From Macropodus opercularis (Eukaryota; Chordata; Actinopteri; Anabantiformes; Osphronemidae): a stretch of 64,000 nt of DNA. A model generated the notes under the pieces. That model did not search any database. It saw nothing but the letters and a program-made list of their open reading frames with translations, and was not told where the DNA came from. The stretch is taken from NCBI GenBank assembly GCA_030770545.1, contig CM061105.1, positions 16,716,001 to 16,780,000 of the forward strand, given 5' to 3'. Every line of letters begins with the position of its first letter. The stretch's first letter is position 1. Of this stretch, positions 11,505-20,929 are shown one piece after another. Both the position numbers and the translations under genes were made by a program.

Positions 11505-12600
11505 TGTGTGTGTGTGGAGGACGCAGTGGAAAAACAGCAGCGTGTGGTCGACGTGTGTTTACAGCAGCAGATACGAATCTGCTCTCTGTGGTTATTAGAC
11601 GCCTTCACCGGCGCTTCCTGCCTGCGCGGGTTCCAGCTCTGCTGCCTTCACACCGTTAGCTGTGGCTTCTGGTGTTAAACAGCAGCGACAGTTACGAGGC
11701 AACATGCGGTTAGAGAATGATTCCAGGAAGCATCTGTGCTGTTTATCGGTGAGAGAACACACAAATGATTCATGTCTGTGGTTCTTTCATCAGATAATCT
11801 CACAACAACACTATGACAAATCCTGCAGTAAACTCATTTCGTTATCTTTCATCAGCCTCAGGTTTAGAAGCTCACGGCTGATAAACGAACTCTGACCCGT
11901 TAGAACCGGCTCCATGCGTCGACCCATCGTTAATCACGTCCCAGTAGCTGTTTCACAGGTTTAGTAGGTTTTCAAACCACCTTTTTTGTCCTGGTCTGGT
12001 TTATTCAGGCTTCTGTTCAGTGACGGGTCCTGGTCTGGACGTGCTGCCAGAACACACCTGGTCACGACTGAGTGGTTCTGGGGTGAACGCTGGTGATGTC
12101 ACCTGAAGATGACGCTGCTGTGGGACTTTGTGTTTTATTTCAGGAGGTCGTTTAAGGACAGTTTCTTGTTTTTTCTTCTGTCTCCATCATAGTTGACATA
12201 TAATAACATCCACCCAAGACTGATTGTAATGAACTTTAACTTTTAATGTGCTGTGTGATCCATTTCATCTTAAAAGCAGCGTGATGTCTAATTTACACAT
12301 GTAAACCAAGGCGTCATCGGCGTAGAGTTTGACAGAATTTATTAGTTCATAACATCTGGGTATGTTGTCCCACGTTTATCTGTGTACTTACATATAATAT
12401 ATAAAGAAGGAAAAAGGAACAATTTTATTATGAAGTCAATGATATTTATTTATTACTTTATTCAAACATGTTACACTAATATAATAAAATAAACAAATGT
12501 AAAACATTAATACATACAAACAAACCAAAAAAAGGAAGTTAACATCTAATTAACTAAGACACATTAAGCTGACTGGTGGCCTGACCAGGTGAACCTGGGA
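10563..12600. other. Spacer between convergent TRG constant genes
   Basis: AT-rich sequence without a gene. It holds a short (TTA)n run near 10855-10880, a (TG)n run at 11468-11514, and a TTTATT at about 12445 that would serve as the polyadenylation signal of the minus-strand constant gene of cassette B. Confidence 0.6.
11468..11514 (+). repeat. (TG)n microsatellite
   Basis: About 47 bp of near-perfect TG dinucleotides with one TC interruption, between the two convergent constant genes. Confidence 0.95.
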
Positions 12601-12620
12601 TAGAAATCACCAAACATAGT

Positions 12621-13364
12621 TTACATTCTGGAGTCATCTCCGTTGTTCCTGAGGATCCTCAGCAGAGAGAGTCCACAGCAGTAAACCAGACTCTTCACTA
12701 TCAGCACTGAGTCCAGCAGAACCAGCAGCTTCACCTGGAGCTGGTTCTGCTCCTGGTTCTGCTCCTGCTCCTGGTTCTGCTCCTGGTTCTGGTCTTTGTC
12801 CTGGTCCTGGTCCTGGTCCTGGTCCTGGTCCTGGTCTTGGGGACCCGCTGCAACACAGTAGGTTCACAGGCCTCAGTCAGGCCATCGGGGCTTCCTGCAG
12901 GGAGGCAGCAGGGGGTCTTACCGTCAGCTTCCAGGTCTGCTGGCTCTCTCTCTGGAGGACAGGAGGCTGCTGGAGCCGGAACCTCTGCAACACAATGAGA
13001 CACACACACGTCAGCGCCGAGGTCCAGTCTGCGCCGAGCCGTCCCGGAGCTCGGTTACCTTGTGCTGCGTGGGCCTCCGCCGTCCCCCCTTCGTGCTCCA
13101 CCTCACAGCGGTATCTAGCGGCGCTGCTCTCTGGCCCACGGAGCAGGATGGAGGCGCTGCGGCCCGACTCTCGGAGCTCCAGCTGCTCTCCCTCGGCGGG
13201 GCTCGGCTCGGTCCACGGGCCGTCCTCCTCCTTCTGGACCCTCCAGGAGAACCGGACCAGAGGAGGAACCATGTGCGAGGCCAGACACAGCAGGGAGCTG
13301 CTCCCCTCCAGGCCTCTGGATGCTGCTGGGTACACGCTCACCACGGGCTTCAGCACCGGCTCGT
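12621..13364 (-). CDS. TRGC: TRG constant gene, cassette B, with repeat hinge
   Basis: Three exons on minus: 13059-13364 (Ig C domain, VVSVYPAASRGLEGSSSLLC ... YRCEVEH), 12922-12984 (connecting peptide with Cys, APAASCPPERE), and 12621-12847 (second connecting part, membrane anchor and tail). All junctions are phase 1. The last exon, read in the phase set by splicing, starts AGPQ, then alternates Gln with Asp (DQ six times), then a DK/NQ/EQ series, before VKLLVLLDSVLIVKSLVYCCG, a TCR gamma anchor with the conserved Lys. The tail ends RNNGDDSRM. The repeat is purely in codons GAC/CAG, AAC/CAG and GAG/CAG. Other frames of this exon give unrelated Arg/Thr- or Pro/Gly-rich peptides and do not fit the splice phase. 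Confidence 0.88.
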
Positions 13365-13963
13365 CTGGACCAGCAGAACCGAGCAGGACAAGAACACAAC
13401 GGTCGGATTCTGTTCTCTGCTGCGCTAATAACAGCAGAACCGATGACGGAACAATCTGTGAAAGGCCCTGAAACGTTGCTGTCGTTGCTTCCTCCCCGTG
13501 AATCAACGTGTTTCTGTGTCTCAGCTGGTTCATCGCTGGCTTTAACATGTTTAAGTGGTTCCGTAGATTTGACCAAACGCTGGTTGGAACCGTTCAACGT
13601 GTAGAAAATCACAATTCATCATCTGCTGTAGTTTCTATGTGACGTTAAACTCTTCATGTTATCGCTTCCATCGATTCATGAAATATTCAGCAGCTGACCA
13701 TTAAATTCTATTTACCACCATCAATGTTGGGCAGAAACACTTGAACAGACTCAGTGTGAACCATGTGCTGCTCAGATCAGGTCCTGATGTTCAGATGATG
13801 AGACTCCAGAACCAGCAGAGACTGTTGGACTCTGACAGACGCTTTCAGCTGCTGCTTTACAGACGCTCGTCCGAGCGGCAGCAGCAGGAAACTGATCCAC
13901 TGACGCCGGAGCAAAGAAAGTCTGAACTTCAACACCACGAGGGAAAGAAACGTTCAGCCTCAC

Positions 13964-14043
13964 CTGTGACGAGCAGTTTAGCTCCAGAACCAAAGACCCG
14001 GTACCGATACGTCCCCACAGCGACAGAGGAACACGAACCCGTC
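13964..14043 (-). CDS. TRGJ: TRG joining segment J1, cassette B, weak RSS
   Basis: J coding 13964-14015 on minus ends YRVFGSGAKLLVT with a GTGAGG donor in phase 1. The heptamer reads CACAGCG on plus (14016-14022). After 12 bp the expected nonamer position (14035-14043) reads GAACCCGTC, a poor match to ACAAAAACC. Probably usable as an exon but likely inefficient in recombination. Confidence 0.75.
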
Positions 14044-14284
14044 TGAGGCCAACGACTCCAAACCATGAACCCGTTTCTGATTTCAGCTCTGTGATCACTT
14101 TCTCTGCTGTTTCTGTCTGAACCTGTTTCTCCGTCTACTTTGGGTTTGGGTCCGTTTTTGTCTTTTAATCGGGTTCAGACATTCATGTTCTCCTCAGGAT
14201 GAACCAAACTACTTTGATCAACGTCTCACATTTCAAACGCAAATGTTTTAAACACGTTCAGTAAAAGAAAATGATGGTTTTTAC

Positions 14285-14367
14285 CTGTGACGACCAGTTT
14301 AGCTCCAGAACCAAAGATCAGGTAGATCCAAGATCCTCCCACAGTGACAGAGACAGGAACAAAAACC
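14285..14367 (-). CDS. TRGJ: TRG joining segment J2, cassette B, canonical RSS
   Basis: J coding 14285-14339 on minus ends IYLIFGSGAKLVVT and has a GTAAAA donor. On plus the signal is heptamer CACAGTG (14340-14346), 12-bp spacer and nonamer ACAAAAACC (14359-14367), all consensus. This is the best J of the cassette. Confidence 0.9.
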
Positions 14368-14613
14368 CGTCAGCTGCTCAACGTGTCGTCGGAGGCCAAC
14401 GACTCCAAACCATGGACCTGTTTCACGTTTGTCTCTAATCGTGTCGTTGTCTCCAGACTGAAGGGTTTTAGTGGCAGGTGATGGATCCTCATTCAAACGT
14501 TCATGTTCTCCTCAGGATGAACCAAACATCTGATGATTCTCTGACTTTAAATCTGCAACAGACACGTTTTAAACGCTTCAATAAAATAGAGAGAAACAAA
14601 CGTTTGTTTTCAT

Positions 14614-14661
14614 CTGTTACAACCAGTTTAGCTCCAGAACCAAAGAACCAGAACCACAGTA
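14614..14661 (-). pseudogene. TRG joining segment J3, cassette B, decayed
   Basis: The minus strand still encodes WFFGSGAKLVVTG-like J core at 14614-14654, but the splice donor is AT instead of GT (ACAG then ATGAAA). The heptamer is changed to CACAGTA on plus and no nonamer is seen 12 bp away. It cannot splice normally to the constant exon, so it is a J relic. Confidence 0.8.
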
Positions 14662-14947
14662 ATAGATGTCGATGGTCTGGACTCGTTACAGGTTAATCAC
14701 CAAACGCGTCAGTCGTCTGCTGGGACTCAAAGCTCTTCAACGGGTCCAGAGTTCTGATCCACAGTCTGTGTTTCTGGCACTGGTCCAGTTTGTTCATCGT
14801 CTCATCTTTAATCTTTGCTTCTTGTTGTGATTCTGTTTCTCTTGTGTGAACAGTCCAACTGAAGCTCAATGGACTAAATGAATAAACTGATCTGTGTCAA
14901 GCTGTTCTGTGGTTTGTCGTCTCTTCCTGTCTGACGTCTGTTCATCT

Positions 14948-14985
14948 GGTTTTTGTTCAGGCTTCATGAATCATTTCTCACTGTG
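14948..14985 (-). promoter_or_regulatory. V recombination signal, cassette B, 22-bp spacer
   Basis: On minus: consensus heptamer CACAGTG (14979-14985), 22-bp spacer, nonamer ACAAAAACC (14948-14956). Directly 3' of the cassette B V gene. Confidence 0.88.
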
Positions 14986-15430
14986 GGAAACATCGACCCA
15001 ACAGGAGCAGTAGTAGGAGGCTGAATGATCGGCTTTAACCTGTTTGATCTCCAGCTCCCAATCTTTCCCTTTATTCACTGATGAGAAATCATCTTTCTGA
15101 GGATGATTACTGTAACTTGTATCTATGGCACCATTTCTCCTATCGATGTCAAGAATCACTCTGAACGTGTCTGAGTCTTTCTTCTGGTACCAGTAGACAT
15201 AGTCGCTATCACACTGGTCAGTTCGTCCACAGCTGAAGGAGACAGTTTCACCAACTCTCCTGGTCAACGTCAAGTCCTCCTGGAGCAGCTGCGTTGCCGT
15301 GGCAACCAGCGCTGCAGACAAACAGCAGACGGGTGAAGGTCAGTGTGTCAGTGCTGGCTCCAGGTGGAGTTTGCTGGAAACACTCACCTGAACACAGACA
15401 GCACAGAGCAGCAGCTGGGAGCAAAAGCAT
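14986..15430 (-). CDS. TRGV: TRG variable gene, cassette B (germline)
   Basis: Leader exon 15388-15430 (MLLLPAAALCCLCSG) and V exon 14986-15311. Landmarks are VSFSCGRTDQC, VYWYQKKDSD, HPQKDDFSS and ASYYCSCW. Leader, promoter and intron are almost identical to V2 of cassette A and to the cassette C V gene; the domain differs mostly in the CDR-like loops (for example GAIDTSYSN). No damage is seen. The nearest J on the same strand is the decayed J3, then J2. Confidence 0.9.
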
Positions 15431-16295
15431 GTTGCTCAGTGGTGTTTCCTCTGGTGAACCTGAGGAGAAGTGACGCTGTGATGCAGCTGAGGACGAACCA
15501 GGACGAGGCCACGTGGTCTCTGACATCAGGCCTCAGAGCTGCATCAGCCACTGCTGCTCTCAGCTCATGTGTCACTAATCTCTGCACTGACAGCTTTAAA
15601 CCTCGGGTCGTGTGTTGCTCTGTTTCACTGTTTCTCCTCTTTGATCAACCAGGTTGTAGTTGTTATTAACGACACAAACCACAGATCAGCTCCATCTGCT
15701 GCAGGATCCACGTCAGAGTCAGAGAAGAGCTGAGAGCAGCTTCACGTCAGCTCTGCCTCCTTCAGCTCCTCCAGCTCGGTGCCGACCACAGATCACATCC
15801 TCTGGGTTTTACTGGTGGAAGCGGTTTGCACACGTTGCAGGTCTCTCACATAAACGTGTCCTCGCTCTTGACTTTATTGGTTTGTTGAATTACAGGGATT
15901 GTGGGTAACTGTTCTCATAACGATGTGCGTGACCTGAACCAGTGTATTTACTTAATCTGACACCTGAAGAACAAATGACACGAACAGACAGATTCAGGTA
16001 AGTTTAGTTTATTCCTTTAAACAGTTTAACAGTTTGTTTCTGAACGATCAATGTTTGACGCATCTCGGGTCTGAGGAGCTGCAGATGCTGCTGGTTGCAG
16101 TCGGTGTCCAACGCTGCGAGTCGCTCGTCGTTTCTCGGGTTGATCGTTCTCCTGCGTCTGTGGCTTCTCCGCTTCCTCCCACAGACAAACAGTCGGCTTC
16201 ACAGCAGACATGAAAGGAGGCTGAGGATGTTTAGCTGTGTGCGAAGGGTCCAGGAGAACCTGTCACCCAGCGAACGCTGGGATGAAAGTGAGGAT

Positions 16296-16950
16296 TTATG
16301 TCACAGGTGAAACAAAAGACAAGCACAACACGACCAACAACCAAACGTCTGCTGGTTCAGAGTTTCCTCTTCTACTACAAGACAAAAACAAGTCCACACA
16401 GAATATTACAGACCTGTGACCTTTGATCTCAGTGACGCTGCTGATCTGCTCAGAGAACATCAGCAGAGAGAGTCCACAGCAGTAAACCAGACTCTTCACT
16501 ATCAGCACTGAGTCCAGCAGAACCAGCAGCTTCACCTGCAGCTGGATGGACGCCAGTAGCGGAGAAACCACTGAAACACGAGAGGAGTCAGATCTTCGAT
16601 GCCTGCGGCTCAACGTGAAGCTGCAGCAAAGGCTCAGCCTTCGGTACCTTGTTCTGTCTGGGCCTCCACCGTCCCCCCTTCGTGCCTGACGTAGCAGCGG
16701 TATCTGTACGAGTGAAGAGCATCTCTGTGGATTATCTTTATGGCAGCGCTTCGTCCCGGCTCCTCCAGCTCCAGCTGTTCTCCACCTGCAGGCAGCTCCT
16801 CCACAGGACAACCCTCCCTGCGTCTCCTCCAGAAGATCTGGACCAGAGGAGGAACCATGTGCGAGGCCAGACACAGCAGGGAGCTGCTCCCCTCCAGGCC
16901 TCTGGATGCTGCTGGGTACACGCTCACCACGGGCTTCAGCACCGGCTCGT
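16296..16950 (-). CDS. TRGC: TRG constant gene, cassette C, no hinge exon, long tail
   Basis: Two exons on minus. Exon 16648-16950 encodes the Ig C domain (VVSVYPAASRGLEG ... LASHMVPPLVQIFW ... YRCYVRHEGG). Exon 16296-16570 encodes a short linker VVSPLLASIQ with no Cys, the anchor VKLLVLLDSVLIVKSLVYCCG nearly identical to cassette B, and a tail of about 50 residues running to a stop at 16296. The tail contains a second hydrophobic stretch (VWLLVVLCLSFVSPV). The intron between the exons is only about 77 bp, leaving no room for the Cys-containing hinge exon of cassette B. The chain would therefore lack the usual interchain disulfide. The long tail may be true, or may be read from former 3' untranslated sequence after loss of the ancestral stop. 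Confidence 0.82.
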
Positions 16951-17005
16951 CTGGACCAGCAGAACCGAGCAGGACAAGAACACATTCACAGCGTCAGCGG
17001 CCGCT

Positions 17006-17066
17006 GAGGCTCCAGCAGTTTCCAGGATCAGAGCTGAACTCTGATCCTGGAAACTGCTGGAGCCTC
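17006..17066. repeat. Perfect 28-bp inverted repeat (hairpin) in J-C intron
   Basis: Arms 17006-17033 and 17039-17066 are exact reverse complements, separated by five bases (CTGAA). The hairpin lies about 55 bp upstream of the cassette C constant exon on the minus strand. No flanking mobile-element features are seen. Confidence 0.95.
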
Positions 17067-17917
17067 TGATCAATGAGCTACTCAGCAAAACAGGATACGA
17101 ACGTCACAGCATCATCAAACCTTAGACAGAAAACGTTTTCTGCTGGAGATCAGGAATCAGATTTAACGAACGAAAGAAAATCTGCCAGAAAAGCTCAGAA
17201 CCTCAAAATGTCAATGACAAACCTCCACTTTGAAAATTCACTTGTCGTGAGCAAAGACTTGTGTAAAACGCTCGATGTAACAAACGAGATTAATAACATG
17301 TAGAAAACAAAAGAAACTGTTTAATGAACATGTCAGTTGTGTCTGATGGTCCAGCTTTAAATGGACGAATAATTTATCTTGATTATTATTATCTCATATT
17401 GTAAAAGACAAAATATAATCATCAACATGTTTTTTTTTATATCTACTCATCTGTTTTTTTAAGTTAAATATTGTGTGAAAGTTTAAAAAAATAACGGACA
17501 AAGAAAATATGACCCAAACCACATGTAGGACATTTTTAAATAACAGGATTCTGTTACAATGTTAACATGAAACATAAACTGTGAGAAGCTACTAACAAGC
17601 ACCCGCCTCATATTCTGTACACGTGGTGTCTACGGGCTGTAAGTGGCGCCGTTGATATTTAACATGATAGAAATTCAGTCTCGTGTGAAATCAGTTTCAG
17701 CAAATGTGAATTTAACTGTTTAGAAATGAACGTTTACAAACCACAGAATTTCTCTGTCAACCATGATTTAGTGTAAACGTGGCAGGAAGCTCGTCAATAA
17801 CCTGATGCAGATTCCTCGTTTTATTTTACGTAACTTTGCCAGAAGCGATGGACTATAGCTCTAAACAGCCCAAAGCCACTTCAGACGCGTTTCAACAGAG
17901 TCAGTGTTGGTTCTTAC

Positions 17918-18000
17918 CTGTTACATACAGTTTAGTTCCTGATCCAAAGGTGACGTGGGACCAGAATCTGCCCACAGTGACAGACCGCAACACAGAAACC
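17918..18000 (-). CDS. TRGJ: TRG joining segment, cassette C, with 12-spacer RSS
   Basis: J coding 17918-17972 on minus ends SHVTFGSGTKLYVT with donor GTAAGA in phase 1. On plus the signal reads CACAGTG (17973-17979), 12-bp spacer, ACAGAAACC (17992-18000). FGSGTK is shared with the cassette A J, whereas the cassette B J segments have FGSGAK. Confidence 0.9.
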
Positions 18001-18494
18001 TGCTGCTGAAGGAGAACGTTCAGCTTCAGGCGTTTCTCTCGAGTGGAAACTGTTCAAAGCTGATGTCTGAGCAGTTCACTCTTCACCAGGCGTCGACACA
18101 AACGGGTCAGTGAGAAGCAGCAGCGGAAAGTTCTGCTCGGTCAAGCAGGAGCGGTGGGTCGCCATGGAGACAGGAAGCGAGCACCTGTCTGAGCCCTCGC
18201 TTCAGGAAGGAACCGGCCTGACGTCATCAACGCTGATGGGACGTAAACATCCATGATTCCACCAGACGAAGGACTAGGAACCAGGAACGCGCTTGGTTCT
18301 GACATGTTCCACACATGAAGCTGAGACGTTCACTGGACGTTTGCTCGTGTGGCGGCTGTAGGTTCGATTCAGCTCGATGTCATTAAACTGGAGGATTAAG
18401 AAAGTGAAGAGTCACAGATTAGAAAGTCAACCACTCAAAATATGAAGAACAAATGAAAGAAGAGAAACTAGGAGACGAGTTTATCTGTACATCT

Positions 18495-18532
18495 GGTTTT
18501 TGTTCAGGCTTCATGAATCGTTTCTCACTGTG
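18495..18532 (-). promoter_or_regulatory. V recombination signal, cassette C, 22-bp spacer
   Basis: On minus: heptamer CACAGTG (18526-18532), 22-bp spacer, nonamer ACAAAAACC (18495-18503). Confidence 0.88.
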
Positions 18533-18974
18533 GGAACCTCTGACCCAACAGGAGCAGTAGTAGGAGGCTGAATGATCGGCTTTAACCTGTTTGATCTCCA
18601 GCTCCCAACCTTTCCCTTTATTCACTGATGAGAAATCATCTTTCTGAGGATGATTGAAACTATTATAAATGTTACCATTTCTCCTATCGATGTCAAGAAT
18701 CACTCTGAACGTGTCTGAGTCTTTCTTCTGGTACCAGTAGACATAGTCATAATCACACTGGTCCGTTCCTCCACAGCTGAAGGAGACGCTTCCACCAACT
18801 CTCCTGGTCAACGTCAAGTCCTCCTGGAGCAGCTGCGTTGCCGTGGCAACCAGCGCTGCAGACAAACAGCAGACGGGTGAAGGTCAGTGTGTCAGTGCTG
18901 GCTCCAGGTGGAGTTTGCTGGAAACACTCACCTGAACACAGACAGCACAGAGCAGCAGCTGGGAGCAAAAGCAT
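18533..18974 (-). CDS. TRGV: TRG variable gene, cassette C (germline)
   Basis: Leader exon 18932-18974 (MLLLPAAALCCLCSG) and V exon 18533-18855. Landmarks are VSFSCGGTDQC, VYWYQKKDSD, HPQKDDFSS and ASYYCSCW. It is very close to the cassette B V gene, including the region around the RSS, so the two are recent duplicates or have been homogenised. Intact. Confidence 0.9.
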
Positions 18975-19099
18975 GTTGCTCAGTGGTGTTTCCTCTGGTG
19001 AACCTGAGGAGAAGTGACGCTGTGATGCAGCTGAGGACGAACCAGGACGAGGCCACGTGGTCTCTGACATCAGGCCTCAGAGTTCATGTAAATCGTGTC

Positions 19100-19600
19100 A
19101 TCATTTTAAATACTTGAATTCAGAGACTCCAGTCTGGTTTCATTCTTTTTACTTGATAACTTGATTGTTAAATCAAATAATTTTCTGTTGTGTTCACATG
19201 TGACTGCGTTAGTGTTTCCAGTGTTTGTAGTCTTTCACTGTGTAATAACCGTCTTAAATAACATTTTTATTTTTAGTAATTGATTCATTCTTTATACCTG
19301 TGATAAAATGTGGTATTTACTGTAGTAATAATTATATCATCCATTGTGAGTTGTGTGTTGAATGAACCTGTTCTACTGAGCCTACATCTACTTCTGCTAC
19401 TATTCCATTTATCGCTTTGTTGTGTTATCAGTTGTGTTGTTTGTGTTTTTCTGTCAAATTTCCATCAACTTCTTTCTGTGAATCGATAGTTTAGTAGTTT
19501 AGATAGTAGCAGACTTACACAAAGTAAACTTTGACTTGTTCTCACAACTTAAATATCGGCTGTTTAAAACTAAAACACTGCCTCCCTCTACCGTCTGTCA
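19100..19600. other. AT-rich spacer at the edge of the TRG locus
   Basis: No gene or recognisable element seen. Confidence 0.5.
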
Positions 19601-19629
19601 TCACACACTGCATCACTTTCTGCCTGTAG

Positions 19630-20157
19630 CAGCACTGTTACTACTGTTATTAGTGTTATCACTGTTATTACTGTTATCACTGTTATTACTGTTACTACTG
19701 TTATTACTGTTATTACTGTTATTACTGTTACTACTGTTACTACTGTTATTAGTGTTATTAGTGTTACTACTGTTACTACTGTTACTACTGTTATTAGTGT
19801 TATTAGTGTTATTAGTGTTATCACTGTTATTACTGTTATTACTGTTATTACTGTTACTATTGTTACTACTGTTATTAGTGTTATTAGTGTTATTAGTGTT
19901 ATCACTGTTATTACTGTTATTACTGTTATTACTGTTATTACTGTTACTATTGTTACTACTGTTATTACTGTTATTACTGTTACTATTGTTACTACTGTTA
20001 TTACTGTTATTACTGTTACTACTGTTATTACTGTTACTGTTACTACTGTTACTACTGTTATTACTGTTACTACTGTTACTACTGTTACTACTGTTACTAT
20101 TGTTACTACTGTTACTACGGTTACTACGGTTACTACTGTTACTACGGTTACTACTGT
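19630..20157 (+). repeat. Long compound repeat of TTACTACTG / TTATTACTG units
   Basis: More than 500 bp built from triplet-type units (TTA, CTA, CTG) mixed into nine-base variants such as GTTATTACT and GTTACTACT. The long leucine-rich (plus) and Val/Thr/Ile-rich (minus) frames it creates are artefacts. Confidence 0.95.
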
Positions 20158-20179
20158 ACTTTGAGAAGAAACTCGCTCA

Positions 20180-20565
20180 CACTCTTCCAGCACCAGCATC
20201 CGTCCTCTGAGACACTTTGAGGAAGTGACAAACTACAGGACGTCCTGAGGAAAGAACAGCTGGACGTTGTTACTGGGAGGTGGAGAAGGACAGAGTGTAT
20301 GTAGCAGTCACCTACAGGAACATCAGCAGAACAGGGAGCTACAGGAAGAAATCTTGAAAACTGTTACACATACTGGTTCAACAGTGTCACAACTCCTCTC
20401 GGGTCCTGGTTCCTCCGGACTGGGGGTGTTCCTGGACCACAGAGCAGGGGTTCTGTCCTTCTACAGCGTCTCTGGAACCATGACTCTGCTCCACAGAGTC
20501 CGGACCACGTTCACTCAGCCTCTCTATGCTGGACTCTGGCTCATTTACTACAGAGTCTGCTGAGA
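20180..20565 (+). pseudogene. TRIM/B30.2 (PRY-SPRY) relic
   Basis: Fragments in different frames resemble the TRIM gene at 39473-41190: SVRPLRHFEEVTNYR near 20190, then CYWEVEKDRVYVAVTYRNISR, then GPGSSGLGVFLDHRAGVLS and MTLLHRVRTTFTQPLYAGL. Frame changes and a stop separate them, and the PRY part is missing. It is a decayed piece of a finTRIM-like gene with no visible RING, B-box or coiled coil. Part of the SPRY missing in the other gene (YVAVTYRNIS) is still present here. Confidence 0.85.
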
Positions 20566-20883
20566 CCTGTCGACTCCCGTTGCTCATTTGATCCCCAACA
20601 ACTTACATCCTGCGTTTAATTGAACCAATAGTTAATGTGAGAATGCGTAGCAGCAGGTTTTATTACTGTGGTTTCATTTGTTTCATGGGAGCTAATTTAT
20701 ACAATTTATTTACTTATTTGTGTCTAATCATTTCTGTGATTTCTCTGTTTAGCACAGAATCAAATACAACCAAACCAAAAAGAACCAAAGATGTAAAAGA
20801 AAGACAGTAAAAGAAAAAGAAAGTAAATAATAAAGTGCAACTGTTCCCTGCAGGTGAGCAGCTGATGCTGATCTCCAACCTGA

Positions 20884-20897
20884 CCACCAGGGGGAGC
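20884..20897 (+). promoter_or_regulatory. CTCF-like motif near the stard3nl promoter
   Basis: CCACCAGGGGGAGC fits the CTCF core with one change (A for C at position 12). It lies between the TRG locus and the first stard3nl exon. Confidence 0.45.
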
Positions 20898-20929
20898 GCA
20901 AGGACCGCTGCGTCACACGAACTTACCCA

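Noticed and set aside
12634..13009. Arg/Thr-rich (TRTRTRTK) and Pro/Gly-rich readings of the cassette B hinge exon
   Set aside because: They are in frames that do not agree with the phase-1 splice junctions or do not reach the membrane anchor.
7768..18974. Immunoglobulin light chain or novel immune-type receptor locus instead of TRG
   Set aside because: Lys-containing membrane anchors on the constant genes, the FGSGT-type J segments with 12-spacer signals and linkage to stard3nl fit TCR gamma; light chains have no membrane segment and NITRs have no separate C genes.
19536..20210. Leucine-rich and Val/Thr-rich long frames
   Set aside because: They lie wholly in the triplet-type repeat and have no start, domain or splice context.
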